From assembly GCA_031380225.1 (NCBI GenBank), contig JANNFX010000102.1, forward strand, positions 1-53,765: DNA of 53,765 nt, given 5' to 3'. Numbering within the stretch: position 1 is the stretch's first letter; each line of letters starts with the position of its first letter. The position numbers and the translations under genes are program-made. This DNA comes from JANNFX01 sp031380225 (GTDB lineage Bacteria > Pseudomonadota > Alphaproteobacteria > Rhizobiales > Hyphomicrobiaceae). The notes under the pieces are model-generated. The model searched no databases. It was not told where the DNA came from and was given only the letters and a program-made list of their open reading frames with translations. This document shows, piece after piece, positions 43,868-52,984 of this stretch.

Positions 43868-46800
43868 TTACACCAATGCGGCCTTTGCAGTGCCGCGGCC
43901 GTAAAGCGTGCTCATTTGATAGAGCTTGATGCTGACAGACGGTTGTGCGGCGCCGAAGTCGATGACTTGATCTGCGGATGAGTAGAGGACTGAAGGCGTC
44001 AAGGACGACAGCGTACGCTTGATCGTTGCGCCATCTAATATGTCGATCTCGTAGCGCTCGCTGTCTTCGGACAGCGGCACCTCGGTTGTATCCCAGCTGT
44101 CGCCACCAATGCGGGTTCGCCGAGCCCAAGTGAGAGATACATCACCGGCCAACCGCGTTGCCTTGATTTGCGCGGGCGATAACGGCCGCAGCGCGACGCC
44201 GCCAAACGTGTGTACAGAGCTGGCATACGACGCTTCACCAATGTCGCGATTGGCCGGACCATAGCGCCAGTTTAACGGCAAACGTATTTCATCGAGGGTG
44301 ACGTCAACTCGTTCGACTTCCCCACTCAGCAGCACAAACCGTGCGCCTGCCGCCAGCGGTGATCGCATCGCGGCTTCCGTACCGCCCTGCCCACGAAGCA
44401 ATCCAATCAGCACATACGTCAACGGTGCGACGAGCGTTGCCGTCTCGAACTGGATGACTTCCCACTCGCCGGTTTCATTTTTGATCGCAGCCAGGTTTTG
44501 ACCGGCCAACATTTGCAAGCGTGAGACCGAAAACAATTGGCCGTCGCTGAGTTGCACCTTGAGGCGCGCGGCGTAGTCAACGACAGCTAACGGACCTGCG
44601 GGCAATGGGTCGAGCGTCACGCCAATCGTCGCCGGCGCTGCAATGACAGACTTCAACGCATAGCCCGACGTTTCAGGAAAGCCATAAAGTGCCACGCCTG
44701 CCGGCCACGGCGCTTGAAACGCCGCCGCATACCCTGCCTGAGGTGGCTCATCACCGCGGAGCAACGGCAAATCTAAAAACTCAAGCAGCGGGCGTCCTGC
44801 TTGTTCGGCTGCCGGGTCATCGACGTCGCGAGCGTCAGCGGGAACCCCGCCGTAGACATCAGGATCGATCGCGCGGGCTTCGATATCACGCGCGCCATGG
44901 TCTCCGATTTCGGTAACGCGCACTAAGCGGCTTTCGGTTGGACGTTGTAATCGGATGACATCGCCGGGCTCGATTGCTAGCGCACTCGGCGGCAGCGCAA
45001 AGGATGCCCGCTCGCGCGCCGCCCACGATTCAAACAGCCAGCTTTCGGCCATTTCGGTCGCCCGCTCGGCCTCAATTACAATTGGAAGTTCTGCCAGCGC
45101 GACCCGGCCGCTGGCGCCAGTCAAACGCCGCGCCTCAGCAACCGCTTGGCGATAATCTCCCGCCGCAGAGATGTAAGAAATCTTAGCGGATGCCGGCAGT
45201 TCCGTTTCCTGGCCGCGCGTCAGTGTGATCAACGCATCTCCTGGACGCGCCTCGACCGTTGCATCCTCAAGGATTGTTTTGACTTCCGGCTCGGCGCCAC
45301 GCTGGCGGAATTGAATGCGTCCGCCGCTTTCAATGCTGTCGAAGAAATAGGCGAGTTCCAAAGGCTGCAACGCATCGCGCGCGCTCATGATGTGATCGAT
45401 CACATATCCGGTGACAATGCCTTGAAGCGCGCCGGACTCAAAGCCTGTGAAGCCGTAACCGTCGAGTATAGCGGAAACCGTTTCAGCGAGCGGCGCGCTT
45501 GAAAAGCGGCCATTCAACCAATGCCCAAGCCGCCAATTGGCGCCGTCACCCCACACACTGGTGCTGTTCGGAAACGCCGGGAACGGCCTCGCGTCCCAAG
45601 CATAAACATGCACGCGGTTGAGATCGAGCATGCGCTGGCCATAAACCGTCGAGACCGGATTGGCACCGGCGAGATAGCCAGTACTTGCCGGATCGAAGGC
45701 CTGGATGAAGGCCCGCAAATAGCGGCGCTGAATAAGGTCGTCGCGCGTTCCGCGCGAATAATAAGGCACGAACGATTCCGAGCTTTTCGGATCGACAAAG
45801 ACGTTCGGCTGATTGGCGCCTTTATCCACGCACGGGCAGCCGACTTCCATCATCCAGAACGGCTTCGATTGCGGAACCCAGGCCGTCGGAGCGCCGCTTT
45901 GCGTACCACCTGGCCGGTTGAAATGCTGATTGAGCCACCACGACTTGATATCTTTATAGCGGAACATCCACGGCTTGCCGAGGCCGTCGGTTATGGGCGT
46001 GCGGGTCTGCGCATCGCGCGCGCCAGAGTTGGCATAGAACCAGTCATAACCTTCGCCAGCTTGAACGTAGCTTTTGAGATAGGCGAGGCTGTAGACTGAT
46101 CTGGTGCCTGCTAGAAAATCCAAGTGACTGGTGCCGTCGCGCCAATCTGACAGCGGCCAGTACAGATCGATGCCAATGGCATCAATAGACGACGACGCCC
46201 ACAACGGATCGAGGTGGAAGTACACGTCGTTGCTGCCGTCACCTGGTTGATAGCCGAAATATTCGGACCAGTCGGCAGCATAAGTCACCTTGGTGCCTGC
46301 GCCGAGGACGGCTTTAACATCGGAAGCCAGCGTCACCAGCGCATTGACAAACGGGAACGTCGAGGACGTCGACCTAACTCCTGTCAGTCCGCGCAACTCG
46401 GTGCCGATCACAAATGCGGTCACGCCGCCGGCAGCCTTCGCTAGATGTGCCTGATGCAACACCAATCGCCTGAACGTCCATTCGTTCGGCCCGGTGTAGA
46501 GAACCGAAGTCCCCGCAATCGCATAGTGGCTGACCTGCGCGGTGCCGATGAATGCATTGAGCTGGGCGGTGGCAGCCGCCGTTTTGTCGACAGTTCCGGG
46601 CTGACCAGCAGCCGGGCTGCACGTTATGCGGCCGCGCCACGGATAAGACGGCTGCGATGCCGATCCATCGAGCGGGTTCGGCAGCGTGTTACCATCAGCA
46701 ATATCCATCAGTATGAAAGGCGTTAGCACGACGTCCATGCCGCGCGCTTTGAGATCCTGGATCGCCGCCACCACCGTTTGATCTGATGGAGTACCGCCAT

Positions 46801-47833
46801 ACGCGGGCCGGCCGTCCTTGAGACTGATGAGGTGAGCCGTCGTCCGATCGATACCCGCCACGCCCCAAATCAACGGCTCGGTGTCTTTTTCGAAGCGGTC
46901 AACACCGGGTTTGATTTGGCACTGTCCGCAGCGCAAATCATTGCCGAACCAGCTCACCGTCAATGACACTGACTTGGCATTCGGCAATGTGGTTTCGAGT
47001 TGCTTGAGCGATGCGTCCCAATCGGTCGCCGCTTCGCGGGTGTGAACGTTTTCAGTCAACCCGCGGCCGTCGCCGGTGATTTCAGTCACGGGCTCTGGTG
47101 AGTAGACGAACTCGCCCGAGCCTGGGATCATCACCACGCCCTTAATCTCTTCGCCGAACGCCTCGATGGCGCGATAGATCTCAAACGACAACTGCGGAAT
47201 GCGATTGCCATAGGCGGCGAGTGGCATATCCTGAAAGACAATGTATGCGGTGCCGCGGTAAGCCGGTGCATTGGCGCCGAGGCGTTCTGCGATCAATGTG
47301 TCTGCGAGTTGGGTCTCAGTACCTTTGTGCAGCCGGTACGAGAGACGCGAGAGATTGATTTCGCGGCCATCGGCCCACACCCGGCCAATGCCGCTGACAA
47401 CGCCTTCCGCCAAACCAACGGCGAAACTTGCCGAATAGCGGTATTCAATGCTGTCCGTCCCGGCAGGCGCTCCGCCGCCGCCAAGTCCGCCCTTGCCGCC
47501 GCCGTCGCTGCTGCTCGAACGCTTGATGACCCGCTCTTTTATGGCGTCAGCCCAGATGATATTACCGCCGAGCCGCGCGCGCCCGTAGAGTTTCGGGATC
47601 GGCGCGCCTTCCGTCGATGTCGTGATGTGGACATCACTTAGCCGCGGTCCCTCAACAGTGCGAGTCTGACCGGACGATCCAAATAGCGCCTGATCAACAT
47701 ACGAGCCGGCCAGCGCGCCAAGCTGAGCGCCAATCGCCGCCCCAGTAATCGTGGTGCCGAGCACCGACAATCCGGCTGGCAACAGTGCACTGCCAGCGGC
47801 CGCGCCTGCAATTGAGAGAGCGAGGGTCGCCAT
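43868..47833 (-). CDS. GTA g15-like baseplate/tail host-specificity protein
   Basis: 1321 residues from the ATG at 47833, overlapping the g14-like stop by one base; upstream open frame is not conserved. Compares with ~1300 residues of the Rhodobacter GTA ORFg15. A glycine/alanine-rich N-terminus (LALSIAGAAAGSALLPAGLS) leads to GTA TIM-barrel-like and phage tail modules (SVSLTVSWFGNDLRCGQCQ, GADKGANQPNV region). C-terminus carries the fold for receptor contact (LSEDSERYEIDILDG). Sits at the 3' end of the tail gene order, as in GTA. Confidence 0.92.
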   Translation of the reverse strand: MATLALSIAGAAAGSALLPAGLSVLGTTITGAAIGAQLGALAGSYVDQALFGSSGQTRTVEGPRLSDVHITTSTEGAPIPKLYGRARLGGNIIWADAIKERVIKRSSSSDGGGKGGLGGGGAPAGTDSIEYRYSASFAVGLAEGVVSGIGRVWADGREINLSRLSYRLHKGTETQLADTLIAERLGANAPAYRGTAYIVFQDMPLAAYGNRIPQLSFEIYRAIEAFGEEIKGVVMIPGSGEFVYSPEPVTEITGDGRGLTENVHTREAATDWDASLKQLETTLPNAKSVSLTVSWFGNDLRCGQCQIKPGVDRFEKDTEPLIWGVAGIDRTTAHLISLKDGRPAYGGTPSDQTVVAAIQDLKARGMDVVLTPFILMDIADGNTLPNPLDGSASQPSYPWRGRITCSPAAGQPGTVDKTAAATAQLNAFIGTAQVSHYAIAGTSVLYTGPNEWTFRRLVLHQAHLAKAAGGVTAFVIGTELRGLTGVRSTSSTFPFVNALVTLASDVKAVLGAGTKVTYAADWSEYFGYQPGDGSNDVYFHLDPLWASSSIDAIGIDLYWPLSDWRDGTSHLDFLAGTRSVYSLAYLKSYVQAGEGYDWFYANSGARDAQTRTPITDGLGKPWMFRYKDIKSWWLNQHFNRPGGTQSGAPTAWVPQSKPFWMMEVGCPCVDKGANQPNVFVDPKSSESFVPYYSRGTRDDLIQRRYLRAFIQAFDPASTGYLAGANPVSTVYGQRMLDLNRVHVYAWDARPFPAFPNSTSVWGDGANWRLGHWLNGRFSSAPLAETVSAILDGYGFTGFESGALQGIVTGYVIDHIMSARDALQPLELAYFFDSIESGGRIQFRQRGAEPEVKTILEDATVEARPGDALITLTRGQETELPASAKISYISAAGDYRQAVAEARRLTGASGRVALAELPIVIEAERATEMAESWLFESWAARERASFALPPSALAIEPGDVIRLQRPTESRLVRVTEIGDHGARDIEARAIDPDVYGGVPADARDVDDPAAEQAGRPLLEFLDLPLLRGDEPPQAGYAAAFQAPWPAGVALYGFPETSGYALKSVIAAPATIGVTLDPLPAGPLAVVDYAARLKVQLSDGQLFSVSRLQMLAGQNLAAIKNETGEWEVIQFETATLVAPLTYVLIGLLRGQGGTEAAMRSPLAAGARFVLLSGEVERVDVTLDEIRLPLNWRYGPANRDIGEASYASSVHTFGGVALRPLSPAQIKATRLAGDVSLTWARRTRIGGDSWDTTEVPLSEDSERYEIDILDGATIKRTLSSLTPSVLYSSADQVIDFGAAQPSVSIKLYQMSTLYGRGTAKAALV

Positions 47834-48279
47834 TAGTTCGCACCTTTTGGAAATCGAAACGCGGCTGCGACGCGCCGCTGCCACCACGGCGTCAAGGCCA
47901 CCTCGGCGGCAGCACAGCCCTCGATCGCGTGAATAAAAGTTGTGTCTGTTGACTTGATGCCAGCGTGCTTGGCGACAAGCCCGGCGCGCAAGCGGAAGAT
48001 CAAAACGTCGCCCGGCATTGCTGAGACCGGCGCGACTTCAATCAAATGCCGCCGTGCTGCGGCGAGCATTGTCTCGATGCCGGTTGCGTCCGCCCAATCC
48101 CGCGAGTAGGCGGGCGGCGTTTCCGCATCTTGCCCATAGACGTCACGCCACACACCGCGCACCAGGCCCAGGCAATCGGAACCGGTGCCGCGCACACTGG
48201 CCTGATGGTGATAGGGCGTGCCAATCCAACCCCGCGCTGCCTCGACGACTTTCGCGGCGATTTTGGCTTCTACTGTCAT
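47833..48279 (-). CDS. GTA g14-like NlpC/P60 cell-wall peptidase
   Basis: 148 residues from the ATG at 48279 (GTGAGG just upstream). NlpC/P60-type cysteine peptidase: ARGWIGTPYHHQASVRGTGS then Cys36 in GSDCLGLVRGVW; His in LVAKHAGI. The tail-tip peptidase opens peptidoglycan as DNA is delivered. Its stop overlaps the g15-like start (TAATG) and it lies 7 bases after the g13-like gene. Confidence 0.92.
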   Translation of the reverse strand: MTVEAKIAAKVVEAARGWIGTPYHHQASVRGTGSDCLGLVRGVWRDVYGQDAETPPAYSRDWADATGIETMLAAARRHLIEVAPVSAMPGDVLIFRLRAGLVAKHAGIKSTDTTFIHAIEGCAAAEVALTPWWQRRVAAAFRFPKGAN

Positions 48280-48286
48280 CGAAGCC

Positions 48287-49150
48287 TCACCCACCGGGAC
48301 GCGATATTTTGGTCAGGAAGTCGTTGCCGGGCATGTGCGGGAAGCCGCGGAAGTTTTCGGCGTTGGAAAATTTGGCGCGGCAAGTCCCGATGGACTTGTT
48401 GCACCCGGCGGTGACTGTAAACGTTTGCGCGGCGGCCAGCGGGCCCTTCGGCACTTCCCACAAATCAACCGTGACGATGCCTCCCGCACGCGTGTGCATT
48501 TTGACTTCAATCGACGATCCATTGGCGGCCCCAGACGTAAACGTCAAAAGTCCGCGCGAGAAAAAGCCGTTCGCAAATGTTGCCAGACCGCTGGCCGTAA
48601 ACCGGCGTGGTGAGAGCACGGACAGCACGGCGCCGGTGCTGCGGTAGGCTGCGAGCGCGAGATTGATTTTGCAACGTCCATCGCCAAGGTCCGCGTCGCA
48701 GGTATACTGGTAGATACGGCCTTTCGGCTGCTGTAAGTAGTGGGCGAGGCCGCGGATTTCAGCTGAGAATACCGGGCCCGCACGTTTGACTTCGCCGAGG
48801 CTGCCGGATCGCATCAAAACACGCTGATCGGGTGATTGCCAGTTGACACGATAAATCTCAACCGCGGCGTCATCATATAAGCCACTCGCAAGATCGGCTT
48901 CGGAAAGACGGTCGGATGTGACTGCGCTTGTCACTTCGAGGTTGTCGACGTTCAACCCGACGCTGTCTTTGATTTCGCTAGCGCTGAAGCCTGCCGCTGC
49001 TTCGAAGGTGGTACCATCGAAGATCAAATCACGGTCATGATCGGTGAAGCCGATCTTGGTGCTGTCGCGCCGCGTCAACCGCCAGCACCAGCAGAGCGTT
49101 GTAGCACCGGTATCGAGATGCGCCTGCATACCTGTAGGGAGCGTTTTCAT
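48287..49150 (-). CDS. GTA g13-like baseplate hub protein (DUF2163/BR0599)
   Basis: 287 residues. Starts MKTLPTGMQAHLDTGATTLC; DUF2163 domain (WRLTRRDSTKIGFTDHDRDL) and BR0599-type C-terminus with TCRAKFSNAENFRGFPHMPG. Cysteines C146, C153 and C231 region may bind an iron-sulfur cluster as in the GTA hub. The start overlaps the g12-like stop by 4 bases (ATGA). Confidence 0.93.
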   Translation of the reverse strand: MKTLPTGMQAHLDTGATTLCWCWRLTRRDSTKIGFTDHDRDLIFDGTTFEAAAGFSASEIKDSVGLNVDNLEVTSAVTSDRLSEADLASGLYDDAAVEIYRVNWQSPDQRVLMRSGSLGEVKRAGPVFSAEIRGLAHYLQQPKGRIYQYTCDADLGDGRCKINLALAAYRSTGAVLSVLSPRRFTASGLATFANGFFSRGLLTFTSGAANGSSIEVKMHTRAGGIVTVDLWEVPKGPLAAAQTFTVTAGCNKSIGTCRAKFSNAENFRGFPHMPGNDFLTKISRPGG

Positions 49151-49785
49151 AGGCGCACCTCGAGGATCGGAATGTTGGGAATGCCGCCGTGTCTGAATCC
49201 AGAAACGGAGACTTCGAGTTTGTCGGTATCGAAGCGGACCGGCACGTCAAATTCAAATCCGGCCGTCACGAGTTGACCAGGCGTGGGAATTTGGCCTGAA
49301 AGAAACGTGATGATCCCAGTCAGGGCGTCGAGCGTGAAGTGGGTGCCCGCTGTCTTAGCGACGCCTGCCACCGCAATCAAAACTGTGCCCGGCACCGGCT
49401 TCTTGATGTCTCTTGACCACGGTGCGTAAAGTGACCCGTAGGTCTTCTTCAGTTGATAGGTGGTGAGAACACCATTGCCGGTGCCGAGCGTCTGGTCCGC
49501 AGCGGCGGGGATGGCCCCCGGCGCGCACGATTTCCAATCCATATGATCGCGCCAACGGAAGCCGTGCAGCCGCCCGCGGCGTTCTTCGAAAAATGCGATC
49601 ACCGCGTGGAGATCATCGAGCGTCTTGACGCCATAACCGGCGTTGTAGATCCGCCGCGAATTGGCCCATCGGCTGTTGCGCTCTTCAAAACCGGAGCCGA
49701 GCGTCACCACATCGGTGCGCCGCTCCGGCCCGCCTTGCGCGCCGCGCGAGATCGCCGTTGGAAATCTGACATCGTGGAAGGACAT
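49147..49785 (-). CDS. GTA g12-like distal tail protein (DUF2460)
   Basis: 212 residues. DUF2460: FHDVRFPTAISRGAQGGPER, then SRRIYNAGYGVKTLDDLHAV, IAFFEERRGRLHGFRWRDH, and C-terminal VRFDTDKLEVSVSGFRHGG. Forms the distal tail ring that joins the tube to the hub. Overlaps g13 by 4 bases. Follows g11 by 8 bases. Confidence 0.93.
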   Translation of the reverse strand: MSFHDVRFPTAISRGAQGGPERRTDVVTLGSGFEERNSRWANSRRIYNAGYGVKTLDDLHAVIAFFEERRGRLHGFRWRDHMDWKSCAPGAIPAAADQTLGTGNGVLTTYQLKKTYGSLYAPWSRDIKKPVPGTVLIAVAGVAKTAGTHFTLDALTGIITFLSGQIPTPGQLVTAGFEFDVPVRFDTDKLEVSVSGFRHGGIPNIPILEVRL

Positions 49786-49793
49786 GATGAGAC

Positions 49794-50390
49794 CTACAAA
49801 TTGCGTTGGCCGTGAGAGACGGCGCGGGCCAACATGGCGCTGAGTTGTGATTCAGAACGGCGGAAGCTTTCGGCGTCTGGCGTTGAGACGTTGAAGGTCA
49901 CATTGACCGCGCTACCACCGCGCGCCGCAACGCCGAGGCGGCCGTCTGATCCGCGTGACAGCGGCATGATCGCCTCGGGACCGCGTTCACCTGCGAGGCC
50001 CGTGCGGCCGCCGCTTAAGGGAAATGAAATCGGCGAGGCAATCACGCCACCAGATGCAAAAGGCACTGGCATGCCTTGCGAGATCACGCCGCCATTGGCG
50101 AATGCTGTGCCGCCAGAAAACAAGCCCTGAAAGATATTGCCTAGGCCCTGCTGCAACGGCTTGAACGCGGCCTGCAGCACCATCTTCGACATTTGCAGCG
50201 CCAGCGTTTTGAACACATCGCCGAGGCTTTTACCTTTGACCGCAATGCCTTCAAAGGCGCCAGTCAGAGCCGTTGAAAATTGCTTGCCAAGATTGGCCGC
50301 CGCCTTCAATTCGCTTTGTAACGCCGTGGTGTCGGCATCAATCGCGACCGTCCAGGTTTCAACCGGCGCCGTCGTTGTGGTTCCGTCCAT
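49794..50390 (-). CDS. GTA g11-like short tape-measure protein
   Basis: 198 residues from the ATG at 50390 with AAGGA 6 bases upstream. An earlier in-frame start (50447) lies inside the palindromic repeat and would add 19 residues derived from it. Central part: KAAANLGKQFSTALTGAFEG, then VFKTLALQMSKMVLQAAFKP and FANGGVISQGMPVPFASGGV as in tape-measure C-termini. Its length matches the ~219-residue RcGTA g11. The gene sits directly downstream of the repeat insertion in the GTA operon. Confidence 0.9.
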   Translation of the reverse strand: MDGTTTTAPVETWTVAIDADTTALQSELKAAANLGKQFSTALTGAFEGIAVKGKSLGDVFKTLALQMSKMVLQAAFKPLQQGLGNIFQGLFSGGTAFANGGVISQGMPVPFASGGVIASPISFPLSGGRTGLAGERGPEAIMPLSRGSDGRLGVAARGGSAVNVTFNVSTPDAESFRRSESQLSAMLARAVSHGQRNL

Positions 50391-50410
50391 TGGTGGTCCT
50401 TCGAAGGGTA

Positions 50411-50547
50411 GCGCCGGTATCGTTCTTCGCTTTGCGCGCGGCGACACGCGTTCCCCCGCAAGGGGACTTCCAAGTGGTCGCGCGAGCCGGCCGCCGCGCG
50501 CCGCCAGCCTCGAGGCAGTTTAAAACTATTGACCGCTGGTATCAGCT
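50411..50547. repeat. Dispersed palindromic repeat, copy B, inside the GTA operon
   Basis: Gap-free partner of copy A (12066-12202): identical length 137, core nearly identical over the first 91 bases (GCGCCGGTATCG..., GCGTTCCCCCGCAAGGGGAC, GGTCGCGCGAGCCGGCCGCC), then diverged before a shared tail ending GACCGCTGRTATCAGCT. It stands only 20 bases upstream of the g11 start codon, between g10.1 and g11. Confidence 0.85.
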
Positions 50548-50601
50548 CGTATTTCCTCCGCGGAAAGACGTTGTGGGATCAAAGTTTGTGACGGAGTCCG
50601 T

Positions 50602-50728
50602 AGGGTGAGTTAAAGGCTGGCATGCGAACAGCATGAAGCGGCGTAACCCACCGTCTCGCGTCTGGTGAAAGCCATGGTGGGTTACGCCGCTTCATGCTGT
50701 TCGCATGATGCGTCTTTAACCCACCCTA
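50602..50728. repeat. Long inverted repeat, about 51-bp arms, GTAGGGTGGGTTA type
   Basis: Left arm 50602-50652 and right arm 50676-50728 are near-perfect reverse complements (core CATGCGAACAGCATGAAGCG and GCGTAACCCACC) around a 23-base loop. It would fold to a very stable hairpin. Located between g10.1 and g11, beside copy B, in a 390-base gap that in GTA clusters is normally nearly absent. Confidence 0.85.
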
Positions 50729-50781
50729 CAAGCAGCGCGAATGCGATGAAGCGGTGCAATTGTTCCCAGCCGCGTGATAAA

Positions 50782-50976
50782 TTATCGGTCTTGATAGTCC
50801 GATGCCTCACCGTCTGGAAAGCGTCCCATCAGTTCGCTTAACTCTTGCGAGCTGGGTGGCTCAATCACTCCCGAGAGTCCCAGTCGTCCACGCAGTGCCG
50901 CATCCAGTTCCTTTGGCGTCATGGACCAGAAGTGACGTGGCGCCAGACCGAGCATGCCAAGTCCGGCCGCCATCAC
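50782..50976 (-). CDS. GTA g10.1-like tail assembly chaperone
   Basis: 64 residues: MMAAGLGMLGLAPRHFWSMT, then PKELDAALRGRLGL, which matches the short GTA/phage tail assembly chaperone family. Overlaps the end of g10 by 4 bases (ATGA). Such proteins coat the tape measure during tail building. The C-terminal 20 residues (acidic, ending DYQDR) vary. Confidence 0.85.
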   Translation of the reverse strand: MMAAGLGMLGLAPRHFWSMTPKELDAALRGRLGLSGVIEPPSSQELSELMGRFPDGEASDYQDR

Positions 50977-51341
50977 GCCGTCCCAGGGAAAGGGCCGGGA
51001 TCACCGCCTTTGCTGCCGGAGGCTTTCGTGGAACTGCCACCGAATGTTGCCGAAAGCAGCCGGGCAACAATTTCAACGTATCCAGCGGCGCCATTTTCGG
51101 CCCGCATTACGCTGAGCGCGTCGTCGTCGACCGGATGTCCACCACCGCGCAGTCCTGCACCGATAATCCGCACGCAATCGCGCGATGAGATGCGGCCGCT
51201 TTCAAAGCGCGCCGTCAGTCCCATCATATCGTCGACGCCAAAAGCGCTTTCGAGTTCCGCAAGCGCGCCGAGCGTCAGGCACAGCGTGTACCGCTTGCCA
51301 TCCAGCTGCGCTTCAATTTCACCACGATGTCTATTGGCCAT
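50973..51341 (-). CDS. GTA g10-like protein
   Basis: 122 residues from the ATG at 51341; earlier in-frame starts add an unlikely extension. MANRHRGEIEAQLDGKRYTL, then LGALAELESAFGVDDMMGLT and IIGAGLRGGGHPVDDD are the recognised GTA g10 pattern (tail chaperone region). Followed with 4-base overlap by g10.1. Confidence 0.9.
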   Translation of the reverse strand: MANRHRGEIEAQLDGKRYTLCLTLGALAELESAFGVDDMMGLTARFESGRISSRDCVRIIGAGLRGGGHPVDDDALSVMRAENGAAGYVEIVARLLSATFGGSSTKASGSKGGDPGPFPGTA

Positions 51342-51621
51342 TGCGGACTCCAAATGAATGCTGGGGATTCGACGGTTTGATCCCGGCAGCGGTCCCATTC
51401 CCTGATTCCCGGACGCTGCGCTTCACTAACCTCAAAGTTGGAAATGATTGCATCAAGCGCTGAGATCCGGGATCTTCAAGGTCAATGTTAATCAACACCG
51501 TTGCATTCCCACCGAACTTTAGCCGGTATAGATCTCGGATAGCCGCGCTTGCGCCGCTGCCTTCTGCTGCGCAAACTGTGCACCGCGGCTTCCGGGAACC
51601 AAGTATTTGTGATAGTGGGTT
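51342..51621. other. Gap between g10 and g9 in the GTA operon
   Basis: About 280 bases with no credible gene. Short open frames on both strands have no family resemblance. Only weak dyads (GATCCGGGATC, near 51465) are seen. Larger than the usual gap at this place. Confidence 0.4.
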
Positions 51622-52035
51622 CTAGATCACGGTGAAGGTGAGTTCGCCGGCGGATTCGAGGCCGATGTCGAAAGCGACTTCGTTGTCGTGGCGGCCATTG
51701 AATTCCAGCGATACGATCTGGAACAAGCCCTGCACGATGCCGAAATCCGGAATGATGATCTGCCAATTGCGGATCGTTCCCGCAAACGCATAACTGCGCA
51801 CGGTGGCGTCCGAGGCGGCGTCTTTAAAGACGCCTGAACCTGAAACGCGCGTATGCTTGATACCAGCGCCCTCCAGCAGCTCGCGCCACTGGCCGATGGA
51901 TTCTTGATGTGTGATATCGACGGTCTCAGCGTTAAACGCCATCGATCGCGCGCGTAATCCGGCAACGGTCACGTAGGCACCGGCGCCTGTGCTATCGACC
52001 TTCAACAACAAGTCCTTGCCTTTTTGAGCAGCCAT
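51622..52035 (-). CDS. GTA g9-like major tail tube protein
   Basis: 137 residues, phage major tail protein (TP901-1 family): MAAQKGKDLLLKVDSTGAGA, VAGLRARSMAFNAETVDITH, FAGTIRNWQIIIPDFGIVQG, ending ESAGELTFTVI. It forms the tail tube of the particle. Its start follows the g8 stop by 39 bases. Confidence 0.93.
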   Translation of the reverse strand: MAAQKGKDLLLKVDSTGAGAYVTVAGLRARSMAFNAETVDITHQESIGQWRELLEGAGIKHTRVSGSGVFKDAASDATVRSYAFAGTIRNWQIIIPDFGIVQGLFQIVSLEFNGRHDNEVAFDIGLESAGELTFTVI

Positions 52036-52074
52036 AGGTCAGTCCTTTGTCAATGAGAGTTGAATTGGGCGCGG

Positions 52075-52482
52075 CTAGACAGGTTCGGTAACCGCACGGT
52101 AGCGGACGATGCCGTGGATGGTTTCGCCGTCGCTATCGCGAAGCATGTCGGAGAATTCGAAGCGCAGATTGACCAGGCGATGGGCGGCAACTGTCAACGC
52201 CACATCGTGCAGGCCATCGCGAATGGAACTTATAATCTGATGTGCTTCGCGCTCACCGTTGACGCGCGACCAGACGTGCAGCGTGATCAGATGTTCGTAG
52301 CCAGGATCGGTGCCCGTGCTCCAATCCCGCAACGTTGATTGGCCGAATGTGATATAGGGTAATGACGCGCCACGCGGCACGTCATCATAGATCTTGGCGC
52401 CACCAAGCATGCCCGTGAGCGGCGCATTGGAAGTCAGCGCTGCATAGAGCGCCTTTTGCAGTTCATAAGCTGCGCTCGCCAT
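52075..52482 (-). CDS. GTA g8-like tail terminator (DUF3168)
   Basis: 135 residues: MASAAYELQKALYAALTSNA, then KIYDDVPRGASLPYITFGQS, HLITLHVWSRVNGEREAHQI and LRFEFSDMLRDSDGETIHGI, the DUF3168 signature. It caps the end of the tube next to the head. GAGGTAG precedes the ATG, just after a small upstream gene. Confidence 0.93.
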   Translation of the reverse strand: MASAAYELQKALYAALTSNAPLTGMLGGAKIYDDVPRGASLPYITFGQSTLRDWSTGTDPGYEHLITLHVWSRVNGEREAHQIISSIRDGLHDVALTVAAHRLVNLRFEFSDMLRDSDGETIHGIVRYRAVTEPV

Positions 52483-52484
52483 GG

Positions 52485-52661
52485 CTACCTCGTTGGGATG
52501 TTCTGATGGTCAACTGGACGCGAAACCGCGCGATCACGAGCGTCGCGCTGACGCGAAGCCAATCGTGCAGTCAACACCGCAATGGCACGCGCGCGCAGAC
52601 GTTCAATAAGCGTGCCATTGAAAACTGTGCCGGGTCCGCGCACGCCGGATTTGGCCGTCAT
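52485..52661 (-). CDS. Small basic protein between GTA g7 and g8, unknown
   Basis: 58 residues, read from the ATG at 52661, which overlaps the g7 stop by 4 bases (ATGA), to TAG at 52487-52485, 2 bases before the g8 ATG. Sequence opens MTAKSGVRGPGTVFNGTLIE and is rich in Arg and Ala, with one predicted helix (RLRARAIAVLTARLASRQRD). The tight fit between two conserved genes suggests it is real and coupled. I do not recall a Rhodobacter counterpart. It might be a relic of an HK97 gp10-like gene. Confidence 0.6.
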   Translation of the reverse strand: MTAKSGVRGPGTVFNGTLIERLRARAIAVLTARLASRQRDARDRAVSRPVDHQNIPTR

Positions 52662-52984
52662 CGCACGTGTTCCTCTACCAGACAGCGCAAGTGATGGCGG
52701 CGTTCGCCATAGTCAATCACCAGCCGGATATCGAAAATACGAGTGCCGAGGAGCAGCCGCATGTCAGGCGAAATGTTCGACCGGTAGCGCAGCCAAACTT
52801 CGTGCGTGACGCGGCCTTGAAGCCCGTCGGCATCAACGATTTCACTGCCAGACATTGGCTCAATTGAGCCCCACAGGTTGGTGACCAGCGTCCACGTCAC
52901 GACCGCACCGCCCGCTCCGTCAGGCGCGCGCGCCGCTTGTTCAAGCCGCATGCGATGGCGGAGCGCGCCGATGGTGACACTCAT
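52658..52984 (-). CDS. GTA g7-like head-tail adaptor (head closure)
   Basis: 108 residues from the ATG at 52984; an upstream in-frame extension overlaps g6 and is not homologous. MSVTIGALRHRMRLEQAARA, then WTLVTNLWGSIEPMSGSEIV and THEVWLRYRSNISPDMRLLL are the phage head closure family (SPP1 gp16-like). Overlaps g6's stop by 4 bases. Confidence 0.93.
   Translation of the reverse strand: MSVTIGALRHRMRLEQAARAPDGAGGAVVTWTLVTNLWGSIEPMSGSEIVDADGLQGRVTHEVWLRYRSNISPDMRLLLGTRIFDIRLVIDYGERRHHLRCLVEEHVR

Noticed and set aside
51488..51766. 92-residue minus frame between g10 and g9
   Set aside because: Overlaps the g9 coding end in another phase and shows no family features.
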